Source of the DNA: Penelope pileata
Taxonomy: Eukaryota > Chordata > Aves > Galliformes > Cracidae
Direction: 5' to 3'
Assembly: GCA_013396635.1 (NCBI GenBank)
Contig: WBMW01005650.1
Location: forward strand, 3,295,601-3,359,600
Length of the DNA stretch: 64,000 bases
The notes beneath the pieces were generated by a model. That model saw only the letters and a list, made by a program, of their open reading frames with translations. It had not been told where the DNA came from and did no database searches. The position numbers and the translations under genes were made by a program. Within the stretch, counting starts at the first letter, position 1, and every line of letters begins with the position of its first letter. Of this stretch, positions 21,181 to 35,369 are shown piece after piece.

Positions 21181-22826
21181 AATATTTACTTAGTGAAATT
21201 TACTCAAAATTAAAGAAATTCAAAGCTAAGAAACAGTTTTGTTACCTGTTCATTTTTTTTAATGCTCTTTTAAGCTTATTTTGCACCCCTTCATGAATTC
21301 TTGCTTTAATTTGGCAGTCTGCACCACCACTGTACACTTCAAAACAAACTCCCTTTATCACTCCAAGTTCACAGGTGAAAAATAATATACCCAAACGTTG
21401 CAAAACCAAATGGCAGAGCAGTGAATACATCCAACACCACAGTGAAGGGTCTAGAAAGTGAGATTTAGTCCATACAAAAAAGCCACAACCTATACATACA
21501 TAAGCACTTGCACAAGTTTACTGTAGCTGTATCTGGTAGCTACTTTGGGAGTTGCTGCTAAATAGAAATGTATCTGTTCAAGCAGTCAGCTAAGCAAGCA
21601 GGAGGCTATAGCCATACCCAGCTGTGGGCAGTTGCTACATTCATGCTGGAGCAAATCTCCACAATTATTGTATATCCATCCTTACACACAACTTTAGCAA
21701 AAATGACCTCACTACTGAGCATCACCACTCAGTACACAACTATTTATTGTATACTCAGTGCTTAAATTCACTTTCTTAGCAGGAGGAGGGGACACTGCAA
21801 AAAAGGGCAGCTCCCTCATTCGACCCAGATTTTGGCTGTTGTTGTGACACACCTTCACCTCATACCTTGAAGAAAAAAAAAGATTAAACATTTTGCAGTG
21901 ATTAAGACTGAAAATCAGTCTTTTTTCTAACATTTCTAGATATCAGTTAGTGACACTGCACCTTCAGATAGTCAGCATGGGTTAGAAGGGTAACACTCGT
22001 AGCTAAAATAGCCAAACAAACTCAAAATCTCTATGTGAAATAGCCTTTGTCTGTTCAGACATACCTTGCAGTTATCTTCATGTTAAAAGCATCAACATCT
22101 ATTCACATAAAATTTCAGCAGTACAAGGACTCATTTTATCAGTTCTTGGAAAACTTGTCAAGATTACTGACACTTAAGCCAACTCAGAACAAATTTTCAA
22201 TCAATATGTCTAATGCTAGAAGGGATGCTTAATGTGTTTCCTTTTGAACAGATGTGTGTTTATAATGCAGAAAAAATGAATTCAAATGTATATCATTACT
22301 GAAAGCTGATCTCCATCTGAAGCACATGGTAAACCATTTCAGAAACGATGTTTGAAAATGACATGTCAGAACAGTGTTGGCTTTTTCCTGAGATCCTGAT
22401 CACTCAAGAAAGGGATAAACTACTTGATAGACTGTTCATACAATATGGATATAAAATCCATGGTGGCTGAAGTGAAACGATGTAGTGGAAATGGGATCTG
22501 ACAAGAGTAAGTAATGGTTCTGCTCACTTACTCTGGTAAAATAAAATTCCAATAAAAATGGGCCCAACATGTGGGAGAAAGAAACTATTATCAGCAAATG
22601 TATTAAATACAGCAACTACAGCAACAGTTGCATCTTGGAGGCAAAAAAAGACCAAAAAAATTAGAGGTGATAACAGTTATTCATTGTGATAATTGGAAGG
22701 TAAAATTATTCCTGGATTTCCAAACAGCATCATCACCACATGTGAAGAATCATGAACAGGATGCAGAGGTGCATCAGTGTCTTTATGTAAGGGAATACAT
22801 TCAAGTTCTTCTGAATCAGTGACTTG
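21181..22826. other. CpG-poor AT-rich unique DNA, no gene seen
   Basis: Open frames stay under 75 codons. No RNA gene, CR1 or tandem array was recognised. CpG dinucleotides are scarce, as in old methylated non-coding DNA. Confidence 0.5.
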
Positions 22827-22864
22827 GGTCCACTTGGTTTCAGCAGGACCAGATTTCTATCCAA
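22827..22864 (+). repeat. Ancient repeat remnant (right palindrome arm)
   Basis: TCCACTTGGTTTCAGCAGGA followed by CCAGATTTCTATCC resembles the second arm 'attgacttcaatggggccaggatttcaccc' of the repeat seen at 1840-1895. Only this arm is recognisable. Moderate to low certainty. Confidence 0.4.
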
Positions 22865-25800
22865 TATTGTGAGGCTATTTTCTGGCCCTCAGGGAAGCAA
22901 AAGCTAAGCTCACAGCCATGGGGGACTAGTAACTAAAGTCTCCCCTACTTTTAAATGTGACTAATGCAGATGTCTGTATCTTAGCTTAATGTCTAGACTT
23001 CCTTTAACATCAACAGAGAAAATTGCATTTTTTGAGAACTATCCATCTGACCTAATTTAGTCATTTACCCTAAAATGAGATGAACTGTGGTATAGAAGTG
23101 CTGCCTTCTCTCCCTGGACTACAAAGGGAATGAAAACTCACTAATTTCATGAAAAAAAAATGCCACTAAGCTTCAAGTTCTTGACAAGAACTGAAAAATA
23201 GTAAATCCACTCTGAGGCCTCCAGAACTAAGCTCCTTCTCTTGAAATATGTGTAGGATCAAGAGCTGTTAAAACGTTTCTGTGACAAATGCACGATACTT
23301 GGTGTATTCACAGATTTAGCAGCTTTGACTTAGGAAGTCCTTTGAAATCTAATTCTTATATTCAGAACTTTCCCCAGGAATGGTTAGTTATGGTAATTTT
23401 TATTTCCATATTTTTTTTCTTATGGGAGAGGTCACTGACATTTGGATGGGTATATTATTTCCTCCAGGGAAGTTAATATATGAGGCTGATGATCTGATGA
23501 CATGTACTCTATAGACAGTATCTTACAAATGTCAAAGAAAATACTGTTTTCTGTAAAAACAGTGACTTATGTATAACGGAAGCTCTACCTCTAAAAAATA
23601 CTGCTTGTACACTGGGCTTTCTACAATTGAAAGTGTAATGTGAATTTTATTTCTTGGAAACAAAGATTATTTATGCTGGCAACCACAGACATGACAGGAT
23701 CTAAATAGCCATTATCCACTCACAACTGTGAGAAGCAGGAAAACTTATCCGATTTTTCCAGGAACTTACGTCCCCTAGTGTCTCCCTAAGTCATGAATCA
23801 TATTCCTTCAGACAAGATCAAGTGTTCATTATTAAAAGAGAGGTAACCTTTAAAATGACTCCAGCAAACAAATAGATAAAACTTAGCAAAAAGACTGGCA
23901 GAACTCCCATTAATAAGAAACTGAGTCTATAGAAAGATGTCATAAATGTTGAATAGATTGATTGAATTTTTTTACAGACTATTTTTTTGCAGTTCCAGAA
24001 ATCAGGTTAGATATTTGGAGGATCTGATAATACTAAATCTCCAGGAGCTAAAATGGTCATTATTAAAATAAGTAGTTTTACCTTTTAAGTATGAATACTT
24101 CTGTCCACATCTATTTACATAATGCCCACTTTTGCATCAAGGTAAGCTGACATCCTTATTCAGTTTTAACTTAAATATGTTCTAGAGGCTACCTTTCTGA
24201 GTTCTAATAGTATACATTAATGTGGAAGCATGGTCATCGTTTCTTATAATTTATAGTGGGGAAACAGTGTAGGGTTTAGCCTGTAAACAGTCTTTGATTT
24301 TAATCACCTCAATGTGAAAGATAAAATCTTCATTCCAGTAATGACAATATCAATTTTGACACTGGTATGAGTGAAGGTAAGACTTCATCCTAGGTTACTC
24401 AATATGCAGTTGGGGATGCACCTACCCGCACATATATCCCAGACTCCATAATCTAGAATTACACATAGTTTACCGTCAAGTGAAAACCAAAACCTTTCAA
24501 AACATCTCATTCAAATGTGGTACAAAAGGTCCACACGTGAGCTTGATATCAATCACCTTTCTTACAATTATCATGTGCACAAATGAGTTTAGCCATGCTG
24601 GTAAGACTATCATCACTGAGAGCAAGAACTACATGGGTCAAAGCCACTTTTAGTCACTCGGCCATGTGAGGTTTCCAGGGCAGAATCAAAAATACTAATG
24701 GGAAATGATTGTTTTCTTCTAAAAACTGTTAAAGCTTCATTAATTACCCATTGTCAGTGACAGATCAACTGCTACAAAGGTGTTATGGCTACAGGTCACC
24801 CTTTGCAGCCTGAGCAACACATCTACTGCCTTGACCCCAGACAAGCCACCCAATCCCACCAGACACAGACTCTCTGGCCAGTAGTTGTGTTACTAGGACA
24901 GAACCAGTGACTTTCAGCACGTCAAAACAAAACAAAACCAGATCAAAATAAAAGAAAAAAAAATTCTAGAACTTCAGCCAATGACTCATGGAACTGACTC
25001 AAAACAACTTGTCTCAAAAAACCCCATATATTTATTCTTGAAAAATAATCAACACGGAAAAAGCAGCTAAACTAACAAAAGGCATATTTACCTGTCTTTA
25101 AACTTATGTAATATATGCCCTCTAAGTCCAGCTTCTCCAAACAATTCCCACAGAGAAAAGTCTCTGCTTTCTGCAAACAACCGCTAACAACAAAACTTTC
25201 CTCTTTTTGTCAGGAAGCTGAGATCTACACCATCTATTTAAAACTACTGTAAGCTCTGACTGCTATCTCTTCTCTCTGGCATTTCCACAAGCTACCGTCC
25301 TCTCTTCATTGCTGGTGTAGAGATTTTAGACTCCTAACTTTGGTCTTCTGAATTGCATCCAAATTAGATATCCAGGATTGTCTACATTAGCATGTTAGTT
25401 CCACCCACAAGGACCTTTTAATCATAGTCCCTCAGACATGGAAAAAAGAACAGTGCTGGAACTTGGAAATGGCTCCATCCCAGGTACTGGCCAGGCCAGC
25501 ATTCCCTACCCATAGATCCCACCACAGCTCTTTTCCTGTTTCCTAATGGCAACTTACTTTAATTTAATTCCAAGTTCTGACCAATAAAACCCCATGGTAA
25601 CAGCAAAAAAACAACAGGTAAACTGAAGCAGAGATTATACTTTTTAGAAGCAAACTGTCTATTGCTTGTTCTACATAAATATATAACCAGTAGTGGCAAA
25701 GTAGCTGTTACTTTTCACACATGAAGAGGCACAGTGATATCTCAGTTACCAAGAGGTGGCAAATGAAAGTATTATCAGCAGCTGGATTAAAGCCTTGAGT

Positions 25801-27090
25801 TTCATTTCTTACAGTGATTTGACAGCTCAGAGATGTCAAACTCATGAAGAGTGTGATCTGACATCCTGGCTATTGAAAATAGGACTATTTAGTAAAAGTT
25901 AATACAATAATGCTAAGGGGAAAGCACCCCTAAACCTGAGTCTGAGTCACCTGCTAGTGTCCACAGCAGCTTGGGAGCTCTGCACTGCAGCCTGCTGCTG
26001 CTGCTGGGCATTCTGCAAGATCTAGGAGGAATCCATCTGTTGGCCAAATTAATTCTCCTGACTCAATCAGCAAAGAGTAGTCTTGACCTCCCAGCCCCAC
26101 TTTAAACAAAGACACGTTGCAAGATATTTTTACACATTTTTATTTTCATATGTTGTTCATAAAGTGAATTCCAGACTAACTTTGAGCATGTAGGTCTTGC
26201 TGCCACTTCCTCTCTCCTTCCCTCCCACAAACAGAAAAGAGTACACTTGAATGCATCTTGAATGGTTGCCTCAGGAAAACTATGTTGGATGCACAGAACA
26301 AATAATGACATTAAAAGGAAAGAAAGAAACCCTCTTACTTCTGTGCAGGGAACCCTGGCAAATCTTGCAGCACATGGTAATGTGAATTCAGCTGCTTTAA
26401 TTTCTGAGATGGTTTAATTTTAATTGGCATATTGATTCCCAAACTAATTCTTATGCCATCAGTGTCAAATCCGTGCCTTGCAACCAGGGAGACCAACCCA
26501 GTAGCTTGGTGTGCTGAGCTCCACAAAACCCAGCTCTACTCCTGCCTGACATATCTTGCAGGGCTACGACTCGTGCTAATAGGCTATAATCAAGGCCACA
26601 ATCTCTGTGAAGCCCCAACATGGTGGTTTGTGGCCAACAGACCTGCATAATCTTGCAGATCTACACCAGATGCCTCTGCTGGCTCAAGCTCAAACCACCC
26701 TTTGGCTTGGCGCGAGCCAGCCACGCCACACAGAGGATGCAGATACTCCCACAAGATCTGCCGGCGCTGGTTCCACACCCCTGGTCATAATGGATGATTT
26801 TCAGTGCTAATGAGGAAGAGAAAGGGAAACTGAGTGTGTGTTGGTCCCCTTCCAGCAGCCTGTCCTGACTGACAGCTTAGCCGGCGCCTATCCACTGGAA
26901 GAGATGTCTGAACTGCAGATGGATTAGTGGTCATGTTGGCTCGGCCAAAACATCAGTTTCCACAAAGCTTGACTCTATGCCTCTGGGTCCATTTTAAATG
27001 CCAAAATGATTTTTTTGCAGTTGAAAAGCAACTGTGTACATAACCTGCAGGATGGTGTATTTACCCAATCAGTCACTGAAGCGAATCTGT
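22865..27090. other. AT-rich unique DNA, no gene seen
   Basis: From 22.9 to 26.3 kb there are almost no open frames above 60 codons. This is the most stop-rich part of the window. A short (CTG)-type run lies at about 25992-26006. At 26335-26810 five overlapping frames are open on both strands, in a patch with higher GC; none has family features. No mobile element was recognised. Confidence 0.5.
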
Positions 27091-27140
27091 AGGCCTGGCT
27101 CTGATACCCCTGCAGAGAGCATCACCAGTCTTACACAAAT
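27091..27140 (+). repeat. Possible ancient repeat remnant (AGGCCTGGCTCTGAT motif)
   Basis: AGGCCTGGCTCTGAT, followed after a gap by CACCAGTCTTACACAAAT, resembles the 'ggcctgattctgatc...ttacaccagtgtaaatc' type of old amniote repeat also suspected at 19576-19615. The match is weak. Confidence 0.3.
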
Positions 27141-27364
27141 TATTAGAAGCAGGAGATAAGTAATCAAAGGTGGAAGTTTTGATGGGTGTAAAGTCCAATT
27201 CTTAAGAAGAGATGTGCCCCTTAATGTGGATTTAGCATTGTTTGGTGTGATCTGCTCTAATTACTCAGAATTTGAGCCATTTGACCCTACCGCATTAAGC
27301 CTTAGTGTTTCGTAAATCTTGTTAATAAAAAGCAAATGGCTTGTCTCTTACTCACTGCCTGGAA

Positions 27365-27545
27365 CAAGCGCAGGACTGTGCGAGGGAATTCAATGCACAA
27401 GCCTTTATGAAGCCTGCTGTGGTTTAGCAAAGCAGCGCGATGGGAGCTGCTGCCGGGCTCAGCGCAGGTGTAGGGCTGTGCGTATCGCTGCCGCTCGGTG
27501 CAAACAGGCTGTGCATTGTGCTTCGCTCATCCATCACCGCTCTGT
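27365..27545. other. CpG-dense pocket
   Basis: About a dozen CpG dinucleotides fall in 180 bp (GCAGCGCGATGGGAGCTGCT, GCGTATCGCTGCCGCTCGGT and others), whereas flanking DNA has few. It is too short for a standard CpG island. It lies inside a 127-codon plus frame (27319-27702) that starts at TTG and has no family match. It may be an unmethylated regulatory islet or an unrecognised exon; I favour the former. Confidence 0.4.
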
Positions 27546-30500
27546 CAACACAGGTCAGCTAATCCTGCTCTCAGCGACCTCTGACCAGCACGCCAAAGGG
27601 AGGCAACGAAAATTCAAATGCACTGCTGAGGGAGACAGAATTGTTAAAGCTGCCTTTTCTTCTCGCCGAGACAGGGTAAAACAAACTTCTAAATGCTATT
27701 AGAGAGCAAGCCTCCGTAAACAGGGAGAAGTGGCTCGCCGAGTCTTCCCCTTTATGATTAATACATTGTCAAGTCCTTCAAGTGCTTTCACATAATGAAG
27801 CTATTTTGTGTTTTTTTTTTTTCCTCTTAAAGATACCTGCCTCAAATCAGTCACTTTATCTCAATATTTCATGGTTAAAAAAAAATAACAACAACAAAGG
27901 CAAGCAGAGGCACGGCCCGAACCAGACAAAAGGGAATTGCAGTTGCACCAGATCAAAGCCGCCAGCTCTACAGAGGGAGCCGATTCCTCACTTTACTGAG
28001 GCAAAATGATAAAAAAAAATGTTGCTGCCTGAGTTAAAAGCGTGAGTGGTAAGGTAGGAAATACATGAAAGTTAAAGTGCAAGAAGAAGATGGGCCAAAC
28101 TTTTAGACTGGTGTGCCTAGGGCAGGATTTTCACATAAGTGTTTACTTGTAGGGTTTGGGGGCAATTCAACAGAAGAAAGTAGGCCAAAAAGACTTTCAT
28201 ACTTGCAATAACAGCCATCTTATTCAAAATAATGGCATTTCTCCTCATTTAGAGAAGTTTCAGTACTGGAATGGATAAGCTAAAAGTATGTACACGCCCC
28301 AACATTTCTTACCTTTCTTTGGGACAATGAGCTCTCAATGTTTTGAAAGGCTGAACAGAACAGCCACAAGACTCAAACAAACCAAGTGAAGACTTTTCCT
28401 GTCTTAGCTGTCAAGGTAGTCACATGCATAATGTTTTTATTGAAAAACTAAAACAGGTATTCAAAACACCTTCCCACTTCCTCTAGTTACTAACAATATA
28501 GCGGAAAAATGTACGCATCCATTTGTATGTTTTTACTTGTGGGATCTATTATCATTTCTGTAAACAGAAAGTGAGATGTGGAAATTCCTTTGCATCAAAG
28601 AGCACAGTAAACACAGGATAAACAATTTGCACATCAAGTATTATATTGAGTAACAAGTTTGCAAGAAGCCTTCCAAAGATGCAGAGTACTGATTGCTGGT
28701 GATAAAAGGGAGGGACACCATTTCACAGAATAACTTCCAAAGCAGATGAAATTGAACCCAAGCTTCAGCAGCAGAGAAGGTAAACAGGGTGACCTCTTTT
28801 CAATCTATACTCTACCTTGCTCTCAAAAGCTGTGTTTAGGAAGGCTTCTTCTGGAAGCTCTATGATTTCAGTAACTCTCTCTCTTAGCAATTCTGATTTT
28901 CAGCTTGGTAGGAGGGATATGTTTTTCCCATGTGACTAGCAGCTTGTTCACATATGGAACACAAAAGTAAAAGTTTAGGTGAAGAAAAGAGAAGCATCCC
29001 AACATAAAAATGCAGTGGAAACTGAATCTGAAACATAGATGCTAAAGCCCGAATCATTTCAACCATTCCAAAAAATAGAGGTATTTCCACTCACCCATTT
29101 TCACAGCTTTGAGTGGAGGGCTGTATTAAGGACAAAACACTTTTTGGACCACTGATGCCAGATGGAAGGTAGATTTCAAACACAGGCACAAGTTCCCAGC
29201 AAAATGGTAGCTGTTCTCCCTCGGAGTACATAGCACAACCCCAGAAAATGTATGTTCTAACCAAATGTTTGTTACTAATATGTGCAATTTTCTGATCCAT
29301 CACCTGATATTTCTCCAAGACATAGCTTTTGATACGAAAAACTGGTGGAAATACAGTGCTTAGGCACAGTTCTATCTCACATATGTGCACACAGCTTGCC
29401 AATGATTTCAACAAGAGTCACATTTAAGCAAATTCAAACTAAATGTTCAGCTTCTGGTAGTTCCCAAGATAAACATGAGCAGGCCCCTATGATGTGATAG
29501 CCGTTAATGCAAACGCACAGCTTTGCTGATACGTAAAACCTTCTAAGAGTCAGAAACTGGTTATTCTTAATCATCAAGATGAGATTCAAATCTTTGGGAT
29601 GTTTGCCTAACCCTGCGGGCTTAATCCTTTCCGAGTTACAAATTACAACACTCCAGAAGTTGGTTAGAATTGATTGTGGATCAGTGCAACATGTAAATTT
29701 GTCGGTCAGATCATGGGCTGACTCTACATTTGAAAAATCATCAATAATGTAATTACCAAAAATGCTACCAGAATCCTCACTAGAAATATTTAGATGGCCA
29801 CAAAGACTTGTATTTGAAGGGTGAAAAGGCAGGAACTGATTAGCTTCACGCTAGAAAATTGACTTCAAAGTCATCAAAAGTGCTCAGGACTGGAGGGTTT
29901 TTATTGCCAAAGCAGGAACAAGCGAGGAGCTGCTGAATGCAGCTGATATTCCATTGATAGCTAAGTAGGAGACATAAAGCTGCACAAAAGAAGTTTAAAT
30001 AGGTTTTCAGAATTTGGGCTGAAAGGCAATCTCATGTAGAAAACATCTAGCTTTGTGCAATGGCCCATTTTCAACTGACGGGTTGAGATCCTCTTGCACT
30101 TCTTTTGTTGTTGTTTTTTGTAGGACGCTTCCTGTTTAGGAAGGGAAATTATACTCAAAACTGGGGTTTTACTGTAAATGATTTCAATAATATACTTCTC
30201 CTCCTGCCACAACCACAACTCCAGTCCCCGTCTCTCCAAAAACAATAATAATAACGAATGGTGAGTTCATGACATGTTACCTCGTGATGCCATTTGGCAG
30301 CAAGAAGGAAGAAACAGGAAGGTTGGCTCAAGACTATTATGGAGATAAATCTTGTTTGAGCATTTGTTTTCATTACTTAAAACAATTGAAAAATACTTGC
30401 TATAAGTATATTCCCCCTTCTTTCTTCTATATCATTCTCACTCAAACAGCATAATGAGCCTCATGAGTTCTCTAAGTGTCCTTTTGAGATGACGCATAGC

Positions 30501-31934
30501 TCTGCCACTGCTACCAGGAAGGCACACAGACACCGCCTTTGATTACTGGCATGCAACATAACATTTGTCATTTGCTACATATTATTTATTTGTTCATCAC
30601 TGTCTTTTTTTATTTATCCTCTAACTCACATAATACTCCTCTTTATTACACTACAAAACCAGAACCCAAGACGTGTTTTCAGTAACTTGTAGATTCCTAA
30701 CCAAAGGATCATACTTCTGATAAAGTTTATCTTATTTTCCAGAGGTGAGAATTTTAATTTAAACCAATCTGAGTTCACTTTAAACTGAGCACAGATATAA
30801 TGAATTATTAACTAAACTTCAACAACATAATTATAAGGAAATGTGGAAGAAAGGCTGTAAAATCACAAAGAGCTGAATGATCATTGACATGATCATGCAC
30901 CGTTGTGAAAAGAAAAACAAAACCAAGGCAATGTAAATAAATCCTATGGCAAATGCCTGATCTACCTTCACATTAAGGTTTCTCTTAGGTATTAAACCCA
31001 GGCCCTTTAGTGTACTGCAGTAACTTGGGAATGACATTGTCTTACTTGGTATAAATGATTGCGTAAAACTCAGGGAAAAAATACCAATGATTCCAAGGAT
31101 CAACATACAACTGGAAGTACTCACCATGTCAAGACAAACTGGTGGATGTTAAGAGTCTCAGACAAAACTTTCTACAGTATAAGGGTGCAGACGCCAGGGG
31201 AAAGACCAGCTCAAGAAACTCCCCCAGCTCTGGCTCTCTCCACTGCACATTGCTCCCCAAAAGATCTCTAGAGCTCCAAAAGAGCTGTTAAGCACTATTA
31301 ACTGATTGCCACTTCTTAGGGTAGATGGGGATGTTTTTCATCGTCAGTTGGAATGATTTTATTCGTGGGTAGTTAGGTCTGCCACACTGCTGACTCTACA
31401 GTACAAGATCCACGCTGAAGACTGTAATTTTTTTCTGGTGTTCAGCACCTCAAAAACACTTGTGTGAACTTCTTGAACTTCTCCAATACAAAATACATCT
31501 TAGTGGAAACCCAACCTTTGTTTTACCCATTTTCTGGCAAGAAACATTGATTTTGTTATTGAGAAAGGATGTTCTTTTAGCACATCAAAAATTTTATACA
31601 TTTGTAAGTGAAAATGAGAATATTTCCAAATTCTTCTATTTAAATCTTTCAGGGGTTCAGCTGGTTTTTGTTTTGTTGTTTGTTTTGTTCTAGCTTTTAG
31701 ATACCTTAATGATGTTTTGAAAGAGAAACAGTTTTTCAAATGACATCACAGAACCTAAATGTACTTTTTCAGCTTCTCTCAATGTCTGTAAAACACTTTG
31801 AGATTTTTTTTTTTTGAGGATGATTACTACATAAGTTCAGAGAGCTTGTACTAAGAAAGTAAGACAGAAGAAGAAAAGATACAATGTATTTTTAATCAAA
31901 TTGCCTGGATTCTTTTTTTGCCTAACTTGCTCAT
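27546..31934. other. Unique non-coding DNA, no gene seen
   Basis: AT-rich, with T12 at 27811-27822 and T12 at 31804-31815. The minus-strand frames at 29091-29414 (107 codons), 28884-29090, 29961-30245 and 30831-31127 show no recognised domain and no shared reading-frame or splice logic that I could establish. No RNA gene or mobile element was recognised. Confidence 0.5.
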
Positions 31935-31978
31935 CTTATAACATGAAAATACAGGGAAACTGAATGATCAAGCAACTC
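31935..31978 (+). repeat. Possible MIR/L2-type relic
   Basis: ACATGAAAATACAGGGAAAC then TGAATGATCAAGCAACTCCCC parallels the MIR stretch 'ttttacagatgaggaaactgaggcacagagaggttaagtgacttgccca' with deletions. It is short and therefore tentative. Confidence 0.3.
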
Positions 31979-34622
31979 CCCATTAAAAAAATGCAAATAA
32001 CCCATTTTTAATTTAAAAGATAAGCTAATTAAAAATAATGGCTGTGGACAGTTCCTGACAAAGCACTTCAAAAACAAGAATCACGTATTTCATGAGACTT
32101 TAGTGTTTTTTAATTAAGATGATTTTTCATTTCTCTCCTTGAGCTGTGATAATAAAAAGCTGCAATTGGAAACGAAGCCCTTTTTCCTATTGAAAAGTAA
32201 AAAGAAGCAAGACTGATGTTGCCCCTAAGTGGGAAGAGAATAAAAATTCCAGGCAGTTCTACCCGACTTTAAAACTGTCCACAAGTTTTTAATCAGGTGA
32301 AGCATTGTTCATCATCCAGCAGTAAAGCTGTCCGCTGGTGTTATCTCCCTCCCTTACTGTCGAGCACTCATGTCTCCAGTTTAGTGGCATTCACAGCTCT
32401 GTTTTGGCCCAAACCTGTTCCTTGTGCCCATTTACCTATATGACTCTCTTTTCTTCCCTCTGATACCATCTTCTGACTGCGATCCTAAGTGAGCAAGAGC
32501 TGTCACTAGCTGTGATGTCATCAACGGAGACATGACATCAAAACAAAACACACATATTTCACTTCAGTTAATAACTACATAAGACTCTCTTATCCTGTCA
32601 GTATGGTTTATCTGTCTCTGCTTTCTTGCATCAGTGCTGGTACAGAAACTGGCAGTATTTGGGTGTGGATTTACCATTGGAAGGGTGATAGGATGCCGGA
32701 GCACTTTGCCTTGTCCTACCAGCACTGTCATGTTCCACAGAGGCTTGGCTCAGGGAGATGGGGCTCAGGAATCCTCTCCTCCTGCCCCAAGCCAGGGGGC
32801 AGCATCCAGCTCTGTTTTGTGCAAAGCCAGTCCTCAGGCCGCATGTATCAATACACTATGCTATGGCTCTTCTGAACTCCTCTGGAGACACAAACCAGTG
32901 TAAATGGCCAGCTGAGGTGGATTTGTACCTGTTTTTTGCCAGCACACCAGTGCAAAGCAGATAAGGTACTCTAATCTGGACTCATGTTCATCCTGCTGTT
33001 TTCCAAAGATAGCAAGGAGAACAGCCGACACAGATTGCGGCAGACACAAACAAGTACATAACATCCACCTGACCCACGTAGGATTATAAGATACATTTTT
33101 CTTGGAAATGTTGTCTTTGCGGTCTTAGTCTTAACAAGAGGACTAATGGGGACAAGAGAGCATGCGTGTGGGACTGCAAATCATTGATGCAGTTTCTGAT
33201 AGGGAAGAGGTACCAGATACTATGGGAGGAATGCGTGCAGAGAGCCTAAAGGGCAGAGCAGCCCCCCATGGGTGAGAACCACATCCTCCCAGCTGAAATT
33301 ATTTTGTGATTTGATGATAGTTTGCCCTTCCTGTGCATCTGTGCAGTCCAACCACTCTGTTTTACAGCTGTTCAGCCTATATTTTGTTAACTGTAATATG
33401 ATATTGAGAATTCATCACCTATTTCTAATTCTGACGTACCCAAGACTTACAGCCATGGTGTAAGAAATCAGGGGCTGAAGAAAATAAGACATTATTTGCC
33501 ATCCACTCTCCTTGCTGTGAAAAGTACAAATTCATAAGTCTCCATCCCATTTTAGGTTTATAACTGCGTATAACCACGGGGCGAGAAAAATTCCCTTGTG
33601 TACTGGAAAGGTGGGGTTCATGAGAAATCAGGAAAGCTTTGTAGGCCTGTAAAATGTGAGAGGCATACCTTTTCAGCTCATAGGTCATATATTATGAATA
33701 GAGCCCACAGTCATTATACAATCAAATTTTATAGACTTTAACTGACTCTTTGAACGCAACCTAAGGCTTTTAAAATGAGAAGCCTCCAAGAAAAACAGTT
33801 CTAGATGTCTGAAGATGCTTGCAGCGCTGTTAAGGAATTCATTCAAGTTGTGTTTCTTGCTGCAAAACTTATCAAGTTGAGAGAAATATGTGCCATCAGC
33901 TTTCAATCTGAATATTTAGTGGTACTAACACATTTCCAACACTAGTATAGAGTCTTTAGAAAAAGCCAGCCTCAATCATTTCCCCTTCTTGGAATGCAAG
34001 AAGAGGTGACTTATTTTGAGTTTATTTTTACCAATTTAATCTTCCAAACTTCAAAGTTTGTTTTCTGTTATATTTTTTTAAGGCAGAAACCCAGTCTCTA
34101 CAGGATTGCAGCCAAATATGTGCAACATCAGGGTACACCTGGAAGTCATTAAGACCTGCACTTCAAATCTTCCTGCAAGAAGGAAGGGGAAGAATCCATC
34201 CTCCCCTTTCTCAATGTTGACACCCTGTTTCTGTTAGGGAAACCTTGAGCCAGAGGTGTTCAAAATAAGGAGTTAAACTGCAAACAAACACATTATGAAG
34301 AACTCTGCAGTCCTGCTCCAGGGTAGGGTCAGAGGCCAATTATGTCAGTTTGAGATAGACAGAAACCTCATAAAGGACCAGAAAACTCCCAAAGAATAGT
34401 GTGAAAGCTTTCAGAGGTATTTAAGTATGTGAATATTTAACTTTTAAATGCACAGGAATCATTTTTCATCTCAATCATGTTCACTTAGTCTTTACTTGAA
34501 GTTAAAACAAATTAAATTATTTATTCTTTCATGGTTGTTTTCTTGAAATTTAGGCTCAATTCCATGACATATTTTGATTTCTTTTTTGAAAAAGCAAAAA
34601 TGCTAATATGATTTAGAACTCT
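31979..34622. other. Unique non-coding DNA, no gene seen
   Basis: The interval 31990-32165 is rich in TAATT and AATAAAAA motifs (GCTAATTAAAAATAATGGC near 32024, TTTTTTAATTAAGATG near 32107) and may be conserved. At 32603-32964 three plus frames overlap in a GC-richer patch; these are chance ORFs. No repeat was recognised. Confidence 0.45.

Positions 34623-34665
<43 letters not shown>
34623..34665. repeat. Compound microsatellite (TC)11 (TA)10
   Basis: An uninterrupted TC run (34623-34645) passes directly into an uninterrupted TA run (34645-34665). Pure compound dinucleotide arrays of this length are usually length-polymorphic. The TA part can extrude or unwind easily. Confidence 0.97.
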
Positions 34666-35188
34666 TTTAAGGTAAATTGTGACTTGATATAGATATGAGA
34701 TGCCAGATTGTTGGAAGGAAAACAGAAATTGCACTGTGAACTGCCATACCAGCTGGTAACCACATTTTCTAGAAAATCTGTGGGCAGGCTGTCTTGAGAA
34801 AACAGAATGGGAGCTAAAATTGTTGCTATTTTTGTGTGATAAGTAGATAACTGAAAAGGCAAAACAATTTCACTTCAAAAACGTTAGCTAACTATTAATA
34901 TTTCTTTCTTTCATTACATTGGCTTTGCCACACAATACCTTGTTCACCCTTTTTAGCTTACATACATATATGTCTACAAAATGATCTTTCCATGTTCTAC
35001 TCATCTCCTTTCAAGCCAGGCACAGTACCCCAACACAGTATTGTAAAGAAACGAAGGGATGGCTGCTGAGCTCCACTTTCATACTTGCAAGACAGCATCT
35101 TTTTTTGGAAATCATATTGATTTTAATGAGAAACACCATAGCTCTGCTGCCACATTTGGCTTATGGGTGTTTATTATATACAACTTGA

Positions 35189-35203
35189 TTTTTTTTTTTT
35201 TTT
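35189..35203. repeat. Poly(T) tract (T15)
   Basis: Fifteen T residues. Read on the minus strand it is a poly(A) tail, but no retroposon body was recognised to its right. Confidence 0.85.
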
Positions 35204-35369
35204 AAGCATAAAAATCTGAGTACTTCATTCATAGAGCAAGCAGCTCTTTGTTTCCTTTTACAACAGCTGAGATGTGAATAGGGTCCCATAAAGGCTGGTA
35301 CCTGCCATAGCACGCAACAAAGCCCCTCAGCTAACAGCCTGCAGCCCATGCACATGAACCCAACCCCAG

